Shown piece by piece: positions 26,468-35,575 of a DNA stretch of 64,000 nt. The notes below the pieces were generated by a model that was not told the DNA's origin, ran no database searches, and saw only the letters and a program-made list of their open reading frames with translations. A program made the position numbers and the translations under genes. Each line of letters begins with the position of its first letter. Positions within the stretch are counted from its first letter, which is position 1. Source of the stretch: Pseudomonas sp. GM21 (GTDB lineage: Bacteria > Pseudomonadota > Gammaproteobacteria > Pseudomonadales > Pseudomonadaceae); assembly GCF_000282215.1 (NCBI RefSeq), contig NZ_AKJS01000190.1:60032-124031 (forward strand). The letters are read 5' to 3'.

Positions 26468-27766
26468 ATGCTCCGCGTCCTGATAGCCCTAGCACTGACT
26501 TGCCTGCTCCAACCGGCCTTCGCTGACGAGCGCGAGCAAACCCAACAACAGTTGGACGCCACGCGTCAGGATATTGCCGAGCTGAAAAAACTGCTGGGCA
26601 AGCTGCAGGAAGAAAAATCCGGTGTGCAAAAAGAGCTCAAGGGCACCGAGACTGAAATGGGCAAGCTCGAGAAACAGGTCGACGCCCTGCAAAAAGAGCT
26701 GAAAAAAAGCGAATCCGAGTTGCAGCGACTCGATACCGAGAAAAAAAAACTCCAGAGCGCGCGCATTGAACAGCAACGACTGATCGCCATTCAGGCCCGC
26801 GCGGCCTATCAAAACGGCCGTCAGGAGTACCTGAAGCTGCTGCTGAACCAGCAGAACCCGGAACAGTTCGCCCGCACCCTCACCTACTACGATTACCTGA
26901 GCCAGGCACGACTGGAGCAGCTGAAGAATTTCAATGAAACACTGCGCCAACTGGCCAATGTCGAAAAAGACATCGACTCGCAGCAGGCACAATTGCTGGT
27001 ACAGAAAAGCAGCCTCGACAGCCAGCGCGACGAACTCGAAAAAGTCCGCAAGGAGCGCCAGCAAGTCCTGGCCAAGCTTAACGACGACGTAAAGGCTCGC
27101 GACCAGAAACTGGCCTCCCGCGAGCAGGATCAGGCAGACCTGTCTAAAGTCCTTAAAACCATTGAAGAAACCTTGGCTCGCCAGGCCCGTGAGGCAGAAG
27201 AAGCGCGGCAAAAAGCGCTGATCGCCCAGCAGGAAGCCGAAAAAAAGCGTTTACGTGAGGCCCAGGCGGCAGCAGATGCTGATACCACCGACGCCCCACG
27301 CAAACCCGTCAGATCGACGCCTGGCGCACTGGTTTCAAGTTCAGGCGAAACCTTTGGCGGCCCTTTTGCGTCAACCCGGGGAAAACTTCCCTGGCCGGTT
27401 GATGGTCGACTGTTGGCACGCTTTGGCGAGTCCCGTGGCGACGATGCCCGCACCAAGTGGGATGGCGTGATGATCAGCGCCTCCGCCGGCAGCCAGGTGC
27501 ATGCCGTGCATGGCGGTCGCGTGGTGTTTGCCGACTGGTTGCGTGGTGCCGGGCTGCTGGTGATTCTTGACCACGGCAACGGTTTTCTGAGTCTTTATGG
27601 TCACAACCAGACATTGCTCAAGTCTGCGGGTGACGTAGTAAAAGCCGGCGAGTCCATCTCCACTGTCGGCAACAGTGGCGGGCAGGACACACCAGCACTG
27701 TATTTCGCTATTCGTCAGCAGGGTCACCCGAGTGATCCGGCGCAATGGTGTCGTGTGCAAGGATAA
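26468..27766 (+). CDS. envC: Murein hydrolase activator EnvC
   Basis: A 432-residue periplasmic EnvC-type activator of N-acetylmuramoyl-L-alanine amidases at the septum. It has a signal peptide (cut after PAFA, about residue 19), a long lysine/glutamate-rich coiled coil (about 22-270), a low-complexity linker, and a C-terminal LytM domain (about 305-430). The LytM zinc ligands are absent (KWDGVMISA and LYGHNQ replace the H-x3-D and H-x-H motifs), as expected for an activator rather than an enzyme. The frame is open upstream, but ATG 26468 begins the signal peptide. It precedes ctpA. Confidence 0.95.
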   Translation: MLRVLIALALTCLLQPAFADEREQTQQQLDATRQDIAELKKLLGKLQEEKSGVQKELKGTETEMGKLEKQVDALQKELKKSESELQRLDTEKKKLQSARIEQQRLIAIQARAAYQNGRQEYLKLLLNQQNPEQFARTLTYYDYLSQARLEQLKNFNETLRQLANVEKDIDSQQAQLLVQKSSLDSQRDELEKVRKERQQVLAKLNDDVKARDQKLASREQDQADLSKVLKTIEETLARQAREAEEARQKALIAQQEAEKKRLREAQAAADADTTDAPRKPVRSTPGALVSSSGETFGGPFASTRGKLPWPVDGRLLARFGESRGDDARTKWDGVMISASAGSQVHAVHGGRVVFADWLRGAGLLVILDHGNGFLSLYGHNQTLLKSAGDVVKAGESISTVGNSGGQDTPALYFAIRQQGHPSDPAQWCRVQG

Positions 27767-27797
27767 GCACGCCATCTAATTCAGGAGTTCGTTCGAC

Positions 27798-29123
27798 ATG
27801 CTGTATTTGTCCCGCCTTACCTCGCTGGCCCTGACGATCGCCCTGGTGATCGGCGCGCCTCTGGCGTTCGCCGCTCAACCAGCGACGACTGTCGCGCCTG
27901 CGGGCACTGCCGCGACGACCAAGGCACCGCTGCCTCTGGATGAGTTGCGCACCTTTGCCGAGGTCATGGACCGGATCAAGGCTGCCTATGTCGAGCCCGT
28001 AGATGACAAGACCCTGCTGGAAAACGCCATCAAAGGCATGCTCAGCAACCTGGACCCGCACTCCGCCTACCTGGGCCCGGAAGATTTCGCCGAGTTGCAG
28101 GAAAGCACCAGCGGTGAATTCGGCGGCCTGGGCATTGAAGTCGGTGCCGAAGACGGCTTCATCAAGGTGGTTTCGCCCATCGATGACACCCCGGCCTCCA
28201 AGGCTGGCATCCAGGCTGGCGACTTCATCGTCAAAATCAACGGCGCGCCGACTCGCGGCCAGACCATGACCGAAGCCGTGGACAAGATGCGCGGCAAGAT
28301 CGGCCAGAAAATCACCCTGACCCTGGTGCGCGACGGCGGTACCCCCTTCGACGTAACCCTGACCCGCGCCACCATTCAGGTGAAGAGCGTGAAAGCGCAG
28401 TTGCTGGAGAATGGCTACGGCTACATCCGCATCACTCAGTTCCAGGTCAAGACCGGCGAAGAGGTCTCCCAGGCCCTGGCCAAGCTGCGCAAGGAAAACG
28501 GCAAGAAGCTCAAAGGCATCATCCTCGACCTGCGTAACAACCCGGGCGGTGTGTTGCAGGCTGCGGTGGAAGTGGTCGATCACTTCATCAAAAAGGGCCT
28601 GATCGTCTACACCAAAGGCCGTATCGCCAATTCCGAGCTGCGCTTCAACGCGACCGGCAAGGATGAAAGTGAAGCCGTGCCAATGGTTGTGCTGATCAAC
28701 GGCGGCAGTGCCTCGGCATCGGAAATTGTCGCCGGTGCCTTGCAGGATCAAAAACGCGCCGTGGTGATGGGCACTACCAGTTTCGGCAAAGGCTCGGTAC
28801 AAACCGTGCTGCCACTGAACAACGACCGCGCCCTGAAGATCACTACCGCGTTGTACTTCACCCCGAACGGCCGCTCGATTCAGGCCCAGGGCATCGTCCC
28901 GGACATCGAAGTACGCAAGGCCAAGATCACCACCGAGCAGGACAGCGAGTACTTCAAGGAAGCCGATTTGCAGGGGCACCTGGGCAACGGCAACGGCGGC
29001 GCCGACAAGCCGACCAGCTCCAGCGGCAAAGCCAAGGCTAAGGCCATGCCGCAAGATGATGATTACCAGTTGGCCCAGGCCTTGAGTCTGCTCAAAGGGT
29101 TGAACATCACGTCCGGCCGCTGA
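27798..29123 (+). CDS. ctpA: Carboxy-terminal processing protease CtpA (S41 family)
   Basis: A 441-residue S41 serine protease of the periplasm. A signal peptide (about residues 1-26) is followed by a PDZ domain (GGLGIEVGAEDGFIKVVSPI, about 105-190) and the catalytic core with the nucleophile in NGGSASASEIVAGAL and the general-base lysine in TSFGKGSVQT. In P. aeruginosa the homologous CtpA degrades cell-wall cross-link hydrolases with a lipoprotein partner; that function is likely here by family and by the envC neighbour. It lies 31 bases after envC and one base before the next gene. Confidence 0.96.
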   Translation: MLYLSRLTSLALTIALVIGAPLAFAAQPATTVAPAGTAATTKAPLPLDELRTFAEVMDRIKAAYVEPVDDKTLLENAIKGMLSNLDPHSAYLGPEDFAELQESTSGEFGGLGIEVGAEDGFIKVVSPIDDTPASKAGIQAGDFIVKINGAPTRGQTMTEAVDKMRGKIGQKITLTLVRDGGTPFDVTLTRATIQVKSVKAQLLENGYGYIRITQFQVKTGEEVSQALAKLRKENGKKLKGIILDLRNNPGGVLQAAVEVVDHFIKKGLIVYTKGRIANSELRFNATGKDESEAVPMVVLINGGSASASEIVAGALQDQKRAVVMGTTSFGKGSVQTVLPLNNDRALKITTALYFTPNGRSIQAQGIVPDIEVRKAKITTEQDSEYFKEADLQGHLGNGNGGADKPTSSSGKAKAKAMPQDDDYQLAQALSLLKGLNITSGR

Positions 29124-29124
29124 G

Positions 29125-29916
29125 ATGCTCCAGCGGTTCATCCTGGGTTTGTTACTCAGCCTGACGGGTACTGCTCACGCAGCGCCCGTCGAGGCGGCCC
29201 CGCAAAAAGCCTATCTCAGCCTGATCATCGATGACCTGGGGCAGAACTTGCCCCGGGATCGCCGCGTGCTGACCCTGCCCGGCCCGGTGACCGCGGCGAT
29301 CATGCCCGACACGCCCCACGCCACTGAATTCGCCCGCGAAGCCCATCGCGCCGGCAAGATCGTTATCCTGCACATGCCCATGGACCCGGCCACGGGGCCG
29401 TTCGCCTGGCACCCGGACTTGCCGATCTTAGAGCTGGAAAAACGCCTGAATGCGGCCTTCAAGGTCGTGCCCTATACCGCGGGCATCAACAACCATATGG
29501 GCAGCCGAATGACCGCCCAGCCGGCCGCCATGGCCTGGTTGATGGCGGACTTGCAGCAGCGGCACAAAGTTTTCGTCGACAGCCGCACCAGCGCGCAAAC
29601 CGTTGCCGCCGCGCAGGCGCAGAAGATTGGCTTGGCCAGCGTTTCGCGGGATGTGTTTCTGGATGATGAGCGCACCGAAGCGGCCATCTTCACCCAGCTA
29701 CAAACAGCGATCAGCCTGGCGCGCAAGCAGGGTTCGGCGGTGATGATCGGGCATCCGTATCCACAGACATTAGCGGTGCTTGAACGTGAATTGCCCAAGC
29801 TCAAAGCCCAGGGCATCGACTGGATCGACATCAAACAGATGATCAGCTTGCGCGGCAATCGTGCAACGGCAGCGCACGGCAAGGATGGCCAGTACCGCCT
29901 CCCGACTGCCCGATAA
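29125..29916 (+). CDS. Divergent polysaccharide deacetylase family protein (YibQ-like)
   Basis: A 263-residue exported protein of the divergent polysaccharide deacetylase family. It has a signal peptide (about residues 1-19), then the core beginning YLSLIIDDLGQN, with HMPMDP, NNHMGSRMT and a late GHPYPQTL. Key acidic and histidine positions of the fold are kept, but the substrate is not known. It starts one base after ctpA and so forms the third gene of an envC-ctpA-yibQ envelope operon. Confidence 0.9.
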   Translation: MLQRFILGLLLSLTGTAHAAPVEAAPQKAYLSLIIDDLGQNLPRDRRVLTLPGPVTAAIMPDTPHATEFAREAHRAGKIVILHMPMDPATGPFAWHPDLPILELEKRLNAAFKVVPYTAGINNHMGSRMTAQPAAMAWLMADLQQRHKVFVDSRTSAQTVAAAQAQKIGLASVSRDVFLDDERTEAAIFTQLQTAISLARKQGSAVMIGHPYPQTLAVLERELPKLKAQGIDWIDIKQMISLRGNRATAAHGKDGQYRLPTAR

Positions 29917-30015
29917 TTCCTCGCAGCCCACTCCATTTTCGCGATAACTATTTATACCTGCCGGTACACCACCGCGTGCCACGATAGCGCTCACCCTGAA
30001 TTTCATCACCAAGGA

Positions 30016-31260
30016 ATGGACATGAAATCCCTCAGCTTCTTTTACTTCGCGGGCCTGATTGGCCTGCTGGTTATATCCGCCGTGCAGGCCCGCGACCTGG
30101 GCGAAGGCGCAGTCAACGACTCACCCTCAAGGGCACTGCAAAACAGCGAACATTTTTATGAACTCTGGAGCGGCGTGGGACGACTCATTCTTCAATCGGG
30201 CGAGACCTGCAGCGCCGTTCTACTGGATACGCGAAACAGGCAAGGCCGAGCCACCGGCCCTGCTTACCTGCTCACCAGCGGTCATTGCGTGTTGTTTCAG
30301 TACGGCTCGGCGCGGACCAATCTGCCTTTGAAAGCCAGCGTCACTTTCCACTACTTTCATGACATGCCTCAGCGTAGGCGCCGATACTCCATCCGGACTG
30401 CCCTTTGGAGCAGTCTGGTCGGGACCGATCTTGCAGTACTGGAAGTCGACGCAACATTGGCGTCGCTGATACAGGCCGGGGTCAACCCGCTCAAGCTGGC
30501 GACCCATCAAACCAACGAGAGTCATGATGCGCTTAACATTGGCGCGCCGGGCGGCTTTACCGAACAAGGGCTTCGATTGAGTGCCTGCGCTGAGCAAACC
30601 GCCGCAACCTTCATCGACCATCCCGGGGTGTTCCCTTTGGCCATGAAAAACAGCTGCGACCTTTATGCTGGCAGCTCCGGTAGCCCGATGTTGAACCGTC
30701 ACACCAACGAAATCACCGGCATCGTCAGTAAGGTCGCAGCTCTGCGCAATGTGCCGGTTACCCCAGAATGTGAAAGTTCGTCATCCTGCAAGGCAGCACG
30801 TTTCAACTACAGCTACACCGCCGACTTTCTGCACTACTGCTTTATCGAGGGTGTATTCACTAATGACGGACCGAACTGTTCTCTGGAACCGGTTGAACTG
30901 ACCGTCATGGAACCCTGGAATCTCAAGTCAAACGTTCATAGAACGCAAAGTGCGGCGGGACAGATCCTGTTACCCACCTGGGACTTCAGGTTCACCCTTG
31001 AGGCGCCCTTCTTTCGCTACAAAACTGTCCGTAACGCCAGAGACTGCAAGTCTACCGACAACTACAGCACCGCCATCAGCACTGAAGACGCTTACATCAA
31101 TGCTGAAATCGGGCCACCCAACGGCGCGCATGCACTCTGCATTATCGGCGTCGGCTCCCGGCAACAGCACCTGACCCGCGCGAAATTAAACAACGTGTTC
31201 ACGCGGGCCGTGTACTTGAGCGCGACGCCAGATGTTCCGTCTCAGGCAATGTCGAGATAA
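30016..31260 (+). CDS. Secreted trypsin-like serine protease with unknown C-terminal domain
   Basis: A 414-residue protein with a signal peptide (cut near VQA, about residue 26) and a chymotrypsin-fold protease domain. The triad can be read as His in LTSGHCVLF, Asp in GTDLAVLEVD, and Ser in DLYAGSSGSPML. The order and spacing resemble V8/lysyl-endopeptidase-like exoproteases. About 120 residues after the protease domain (from LEPVELTVMEPWN on) match nothing I recognise and contain cysteines that may form disulfides. It is preceded by a 99-base gap with its own presumed promoter; the context gives no further clue. Confidence 0.8.
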   Translation: MDMKSLSFFYFAGLIGLLVISAVQARDLGEGAVNDSPSRALQNSEHFYELWSGVGRLILQSGETCSAVLLDTRNRQGRATGPAYLLTSGHCVLFQYGSARTNLPLKASVTFHYFHDMPQRRRRYSIRTALWSSLVGTDLAVLEVDATLASLIQAGVNPLKLATHQTNESHDALNIGAPGGFTEQGLRLSACAEQTAATFIDHPGVFPLAMKNSCDLYAGSSGSPMLNRHTNEITGIVSKVAALRNVPVTPECESSSSCKAARFNYSYTADFLHYCFIEGVFTNDGPNCSLEPVELTVMEPWNLKSNVHRTQSAAGQILLPTWDFRFTLEAPFFRYKTVRNARDCKSTDNYSTAISTEDAYINAEIGPPNGAHALCIIGVGSRQQHLTRAKLNNVFTRAVYLSATPDVPSQAMSR

Positions 31261-31263
31261 TTG

Positions 31264-32019
31264 CTACAGGTACCGCGCCATGATCTCGTCCACCTTGCCT
31301 TCCATGCGCAGTTGATCCAGCGCAGCCTGAAGCTTGGCCACCATCTCGTCCGGCACGTCTTTGTTCAACGCCAGGTACAGTTCGGCGCTATTGAAGCGCA
31401 GAACCGTTTTCAGACCATTCACGCCTTCCTGCCGCGCCAGATAGCGCCCGGCCGGATCACCGGTGGCCCATAAATCAATTTGGCCGTTGACCAGTTTCTT
31501 CGCATTGTCCTGATCGCGCAGCACAACGATCGGATTCAATCCCTGCTTGGCGAGTGTCTCGGCAATCGCATCGCCCTTATAGGCGCCGATCTTGTATTTA
31601 CGCGCGTCATCCAGCGTTTCGAGGGTGATCGTGGTGTCGGCCTTGGCGAGCATGATCCAGTCATCCGGGCCAATCGGACCGACCCACTTGAAGAGCTTCT
31701 CGCGATCAGGCAAGCGCGCCATCACGAACACGCCGTAACCGGGTTTTTCCAGGGTGAGTTTGTAGATTCGCTCCCAAGGAAAACGCAGCGTCAGGCTATA
31801 AGTGATGTCGGCACGCTTGAACATTTCGCGGACAATGTCCACGGCGATGCCATTGATGTTCTCGCCTTGAGCGAAATTTTTGCCGTTCTTCGCCATGTTG
31901 TATGGCGGGAAATTTTCCGTCAGCAACACCAGGTCGGTATCGGGGCTTTCTGCGGCATGCGCTCCGCTGATAAACAACAGGGAGGCACTGGCGAGGACTA
32001 GAAGAAGGCGTTTGAGCAT
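31264..32019 (-). CDS. Periplasmic solute-binding protein, family 3
   Basis: A 251-residue substrate-binding protein of the bacterial family 3 type. A signal peptide (cut after AHA, about residue 22) is followed by LVLLTENFPPYNM, GIAVDIVREMFKRA and the second lobe around VVLRDQDNAKKLVNGQIDLW. There are no permease or ATPase genes beside it, so it may serve a transporter encoded elsewhere or a signalling role; the ligand cannot be told. It lies 77 bases downstream of hisF on the same strand, and Pseudomonas commonly carries such orphan binding proteins near hisF. Confidence 0.88.
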   Translation of the reverse strand: MLKRLLLVLASASLLFISGAHAAESPDTDLVLLTENFPPYNMAKNGKNFAQGENINGIAVDIVREMFKRADITYSLTLRFPWERIYKLTLEKPGYGVFVMARLPDREKLFKWVGPIGPDDWIMLAKADTTITLETLDDARKYKIGAYKGDAIAETLAKQGLNPIVVLRDQDNAKKLVNGQIDLWATGDPAGRYLARQEGVNGLKTVLRFNSAELYLALNKDVPDEMVAKLQAALDQLRMEGKVDEIMARYL

Positions 32020-32096
32020 GTCTGGCTACCGAAATCCATGGCGTACCCAAGAGTGCCTTGAGCCCGCCATGATGTCCACTGGCCTGTATTGATTGT

Positions 32097-32867
32097 TTAG
32101 CGCATGACGATGCCGCGATGCGCCATGTAGGCCTTGGCTTCCTGCACCGTGTACTCACCGAAGTGGAAAATACTCGCCGCCAATACCGCACTGGCGTGGC
32201 CTTCGAGGATGCCATCGGCCAAATGCTGCAGGTTGCCGACACCACCGGAAGCGATCACCGGAATCCCCAGGGCATCGCTGATGGCACGGGTCACGCCGAG
32301 GTCGAAGCCGTTTTTCATGCCGTCCTGGTCCATGCTGGTCAGCAGGATTTCACCGGCACCGAGGCCTTCCATTTTCTTCGCCCATTCAACGGCGTCCAGA
32401 CCGGTAGGCTTGCGACCACCGTGGGTGAAGATTTCCCAGCGCGGGGTTTCGCCCGGCAGTGAAACCTTCTTGGCATCGATGGCGACGACAATGCATTGCG
32501 AACCGAAATGCTGCGCCGCTTCGCCGACAAACTCGGGATTGAACACGGCTGCGGTGTTGATCGAAACCTTGTCCGCGCCAGCATTCAGCAGATTGCGAAT
32601 GTCCTGCACGGTACGCACACCGCCGCCCACGGTCAGCGGGATGAACACCTGGCTGGCCATGCGCTCGACGGTATGCAGCGTGGTGTCGCGGCCATCGACG
32701 CTGGCAGTGATGTCGAGGAAGGTAATCTCGTCCGCACCCTGTTCGTCGTAGCGACGGGCGATTTCCACCGGGTCGCCGGCATCACGGATGTTCTCGAACT
32801 TGACGCCCTTGACCACCCGGCCGTTATCCACGTCCAGGCAAGGGATGATGCGCTTGGCTAACGCCAT
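32097..32867 (-). CDS. hisF: Imidazole glycerol phosphate synthase cyclase subunit HisF
   Basis: A 256-residue (beta-alpha)8 barrel that, with HisH, converts PRFAR and ammonia to imidazole glycerol phosphate and AICAR. The catalytic Asp11 lies in IIPCLDVDNGRVVKG and Asp130-like in TSMDQDGMKNG; the phosphate loops PLTVGGGVRT and VIASGGVGN are intact. Same-strand order hisB-hisH-DUF2164-hisA-hisF suggests one operon, interrupted by repeats on both sides of hisA. Confidence 0.98.
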   Translation of the reverse strand: MALAKRIIPCLDVDNGRVVKGVKFENIRDAGDPVEIARRYDEQGADEITFLDITASVDGRDTTLHTVERMASQVFIPLTVGGGVRTVQDIRNLLNAGADKVSINTAAVFNPEFVGEAAQHFGSQCIVVAIDAKKVSLPGETPRWEIFTHGGRKPTGLDAVEWAKKMEGLGAGEILLTSMDQDGMKNGFDLGVTRAISDALGIPVIASGGVGNLQHLADGILEGHASAVLAASIFHFGEYTVQEAKAYMAHRGIVMR

Positions 32868-32887
32868 GGGCTTAATCTCCGATTAAG

Positions 32888-32964
32888 AGTTGCAAGCTTT
32901 AAGCTTCAAGCTGCAAGTAGGAGCGGATCGCGGCCGCGCTGTTAACTTGCAGCTTGCAGCTTAT
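32888..32964. repeat. GCAAGCT-type inverted repeat between hisA and hisF
   Basis: A hairpin-forming repeat made of GTTGCAAGCTTTAAGCTTCA and CTTGCAGCTTGCAGCTTA around a GC-rich centre. It overlaps the hisA stop codon. A close relative lies at 33729-33804 on the other side of hisA. It may limit read-through or stabilise the upstream message within the his operon. Confidence 0.82.
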
Positions 32965-33710
32965 GACTTGGAGCTGGCCGCGTAGCCATCACAAAAAGCT
33001 TGGGCTTCTGCCACATCCAGCGTGCCCTCATAAATCGCCCGACCGGTGATCGCACCGATGATGCCTGGCGCTTTCGCGTCGAGCAGCGACTTGATGTCAC
33101 CGAGATTGTGGATGCCACCGGAAGCGATGACCGGGATCTTCGTTGCGGCGGCCAGCGCAGCGGTGAACGGTACGTTGCAGCCCTGCATCATGCCGTCTTT
33201 GGCGATGTCGGTATAAACGATCGCGGATACGCCGTCGGCTTCGAACTGCTTGGCCAGGTCAATCACCTGAACGGTGCTGATTTCTGCCCAGCCGTCAGTG
33301 GCGACAAAACCGTCTTTGGCATCCAGACCCACGATTACTTTGCCCGGGAACGCGCGGCAGGCTTCAGCAACGAAGGCCGGATCTTTCACGGCTTTGGTGC
33401 CGATGATCACGTAACTCACGCCGGCTTTGACGTAGTGCTCGATGGTTTCCAGCGAGCGGATACCGCCGCCGATCTGGATCGGCAGGTGTGGGTAGCGCTT
33501 GGCGATCGCGGTGACCACTTCGCCATTGACCGGCTGGCCTTCGAAAGCGCCGTTCAGGTCGACCAGATGCAGACGACGGCAACCGCCTTCCACCCACTTG
33601 GCAGCCATGCTCACCGGGTCATCGGAGAACACCGTGGAATCTTCCATGCGGCCCTGGCGCAGACGAACACAGGCACCGTCTTTGAGATCGATAGCGGGAA
33701 TAATTAGCAT
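32961..33710 (-). CDS. hisA: Phosphoribosylformimino-5-aminoimidazole carboxamide ribotide isomerase HisA
   Basis: A 249-residue barrel enzyme for the Amadori step of histidine synthesis, making PRFAR. Asp8 in IIPAIDLKDG and the second catalytic Asp in VYTDIAKDGMMQG are present, as are the phosphate loops IQIGGGIRS and VIASGGIHN. AAGGA stands before ATG 33710. Homology to HisF is visible through the whole barrel. It is flanked on both sides by GCAAGCT repeats. Confidence 0.98.
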   Translation of the reverse strand: MLIIPAIDLKDGACVRLRQGRMEDSTVFSDDPVSMAAKWVEGGCRRLHLVDLNGAFEGQPVNGEVVTAIAKRYPHLPIQIGGGIRSLETIEHYVKAGVSYVIIGTKAVKDPAFVAEACRAFPGKVIVGLDAKDGFVATDGWAEISTVQVIDLAKQFEADGVSAIVYTDIAKDGMMQGCNVPFTAALAAATKIPVIASGGIHNLGDIKSLLDAKAPGIIGAITGRAIYEGTLDVAEAQAFCDGYAASSKS

Positions 33711-33728
33711 GCTTTTCCTTCGTCAAAG

Positions 33729-33804
33729 AGCTGCAAGCTGCAAGCTATAAGCTGCAAGCACGCACGCGTTTCTACTTCTTGCAGCTTGCAGCTTAAAGCT
33801 TGCC
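33729..33804. repeat. GCAAGCT-type inverted repeat upstream of hisA
   Basis: CTGCAAGCTGCAAGCTATAA faces TTGCAGCTTGCAGCTTAAAG across a short centre, in the 101-base gap between the DUF2164 gene and hisA. It is of the same family as 32888-32964. Confidence 0.82.
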
Positions 33805-33811
33805 GCTGCTC

Positions 33812-34072
33812 CTATTCTTTCTCGAGCGCCCACAAGTCGCTTTCGATGCTTTCGAACCTCTCTTTGAGGTGCGTCTGCACATCGAAAATCGCCCTGTTGT
33901 AATAATGCGGAGCAATTTCACGGGTAAACAGCTCAAGGATTTCGGCCGCTTCGAAAGAACCCAAGTCCAGTTCGAAGCGATCCTCCATGAAGCGTTTGAT
34001 CTTGTGATTGGCCTCGTTCTCCTGTTCGGGAGTGAGGGTCAGGATCGGCGGCTTCGTTTTCTTGACAGCCAT
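33812..34072 (-). CDS. DUF2164 family protein
   Basis: An 86-residue protein of the DUF2164 family, predicted mostly helical and charged (KRFMEDRFELDLGSFEAAEI). The start codon follows the hisH stop codon directly, so it is translated with the his operon, though no role in histidine synthesis is known. The C-terminal half resembles a small coiled segment (HLKERFESIESDLWALEKE). Confidence 0.88.
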   Translation of the reverse strand: MAVKKTKPPILTLTPEQENEANHKIKRFMEDRFELDLGSFEAAEILELFTREIAPHYYNRAIFDVQTHLKERFESIESDLWALEKE

Positions 34073-34711
34073 TTACCAGCGACCATCCCACGCAGCGAAG
34101 TTCTGCAGCAATTGCAGGCCATGGGTATGGCTCTTCTCCGGGTGGAACTGCACGGCAAAACGCGAGCCTTCGGCCAGCGCCGCAGCGAAATCGACACCGT
34201 AGTGACCGCCACCCACCACCTGCCGCGCGTTGCCGGCGGCGATGTAGTAGCTGTGCACGAAGTAGAAACGCGCCAGGTCCGGAATGTCGTGCCACAGCGG
34301 GTGACTCGCCTTCTGCTTCACTTCGTTCCAGCCCATGTGCGGGACTTTCAGGTGTTCGCCGTCTTCATGCAGGTCTTTGCCGAAGAACTTCACCGCGCCC
34401 GGAAACAGGCCGATGCAGTCGACGCCATCGTTCTCTTCACTGCTGTCGAGCAAGGCTTGCATGCCGACACAGATGCCGAGGAACGGACGGTCCTGGCTGA
34501 CCTCACGCACCAGCGAATCGAAGCCCAGGCGACGGATCTCCGCCATGCAATCGCGAATCGCACCGACACCGGGGAAAACCACCCGGTCGGCTTCGCGAAT
34601 CACATCGGCATCGCTGGTGATCAAGACCTTGCCGGCACCGACGTGCTCGAGGGCCTTGGCCACCGAGTGCAGGTTGCCCATGCCGTAATCGATAACCGCG
34701 ACCGTCTGCAT
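34073..34711 (-). CDS. hisH: Imidazole glycerol phosphate synthase glutaminase subunit HisH
   Basis: A 212-residue class I glutamine amidotransferase that feeds ammonia to HisF. The nucleophile Cys81 is in PFLGICVGMQAL, and the His-Glu pair in VQFHPEKSHTHGLQLL. The oxyanion strand FPGVGAI is present. Its start overlaps the hisB stop by one base (TAATG), so the two are coupled. Confidence 0.98.
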   Translation of the reverse strand: MQTVAVIDYGMGNLHSVAKALEHVGAGKVLITSDADVIREADRVVFPGVGAIRDCMAEIRRLGFDSLVREVSQDRPFLGICVGMQALLDSSEENDGVDCIGLFPGAVKFFGKDLHEDGEHLKVPHMGWNEVKQKASHPLWHDIPDLARFYFVHSYYIAAGNARQVVGGGHYGVDFAAALAEGSRFAVQFHPEKSHTHGLQLLQNFAAWDGRW

Positions 34712-35304
34712 TACAGAACGCCTTTGGTCGATGGCATCTGACCGGCCATGCGGTCATCGAGCTCTACGGCCATGCGCAGTGCGCGGCCGAAGGCCTTGAA
34801 CACGGTTTCGATCTGGTGGTGGGTGTTGGTGCCACGCAGATTGTCGATGTGCAGGCTAACGAGCGCATGGTTGACGAAGCCCTGGAAGAATTCCTGGAAC
34901 AGGTCAACGTCGAAGCCGCCGACAGTGGCGCGGGTGTAGGGAACATGCATCTGCAAGCCTGGGCGGCCGGAGAAGTCGATCACCACGCGCGAAAGCGCTT
35001 CATCGAGCGGCACATAGGCGTGACCGTAGCGACGGATGCCTTTCTTGTCGCCGATGGCTTTGGCGAAAGCCTGACCCAAAGTGATACCGACGTCTTCCAC
35101 AGTGTGGTGATCGTCGATATGCAGGTCGCCCTTGCTGACAATATCCAGGTCGATCAGCCCGTGACGGGCGATCTGGTCCAGCATGTGCTCAAGAAAAGGA
35201 ACACCGATATCAAATCGGGCCTTTCCGGTGCCATCCAGGTTGATCGAGGCTTTGATCTGGGTTTCCAGAGTGTCGCGCTCGACTGACGCCATACGTTCGG
35301 CCAT
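34711..35304 (-). CDS. hisB: Imidazoleglycerol-phosphate dehydratase HisB
   Basis: A 197-residue monofunctional dehydratase (no phosphatase domain, as in Pseudomonas) that makes imidazole acetol phosphate. The two metal motifs DDHHTVED and NTHHQIET are intact, as is PFLEHMLDQIARHG. I take ATG 35304 (MAERMASVERDTLE) as the start because it gives the family length; the frame runs a further 12 codons upstream. It is the first gene of the his cluster here. Confidence 0.97.
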   Translation of the reverse strand: MAERMASVERDTLETQIKASINLDGTGKARFDIGVPFLEHMLDQIARHGLIDLDIVSKGDLHIDDHHTVEDVGITLGQAFAKAIGDKKGIRRYGHAYVPLDEALSRVVIDFSGRPGLQMHVPYTRATVGGFDVDLFQEFFQGFVNHALVSLHIDNLRGTNTHHQIETVFKAFGRALRMAVELDDRMAGQMPSTKGVL

Positions 35305-35450
35305 CACCAGCTCCGCAAAATCATTGGGCGAAAAAGGCAACCATTATAGGGGCGCGGGGCGGAAACAGAAACACGATACGTAATATCCCTGACGGGCTGA
35401 ACCCGGCGCTGTCGGGGATAGACATGTCCATACAAGCATCGAGAGTGCGC

Positions 35451-35563
35451 TGATCGCTCCCACGCTCTGCGTGGGAGTGCAGCCCCGGATGCTCCGCGTC
35501 CTCTTCGAATGTGACGCAGAGCGTCACGGGAGGCATTCCCACGCAGAGCGTGGGAACGATCAG
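35451..35563. repeat. GATCGTTCCCACGC-type palindrome
   Basis: The outer arms TGATCGCTCCCACGCTCTGC and GCAGAGCGTGGGAACGATCA enclose inner arms around GATGCTCCGCGTC and GACGCAGAGCGTCAC. It lies in the gap between the start of hisB and the end of the MFS gene, so it may end the MFS transcript. It is of the same family as 21493-21605. Confidence 0.88.
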
Positions 35564-35575
35564 GTATCAGTAAAC

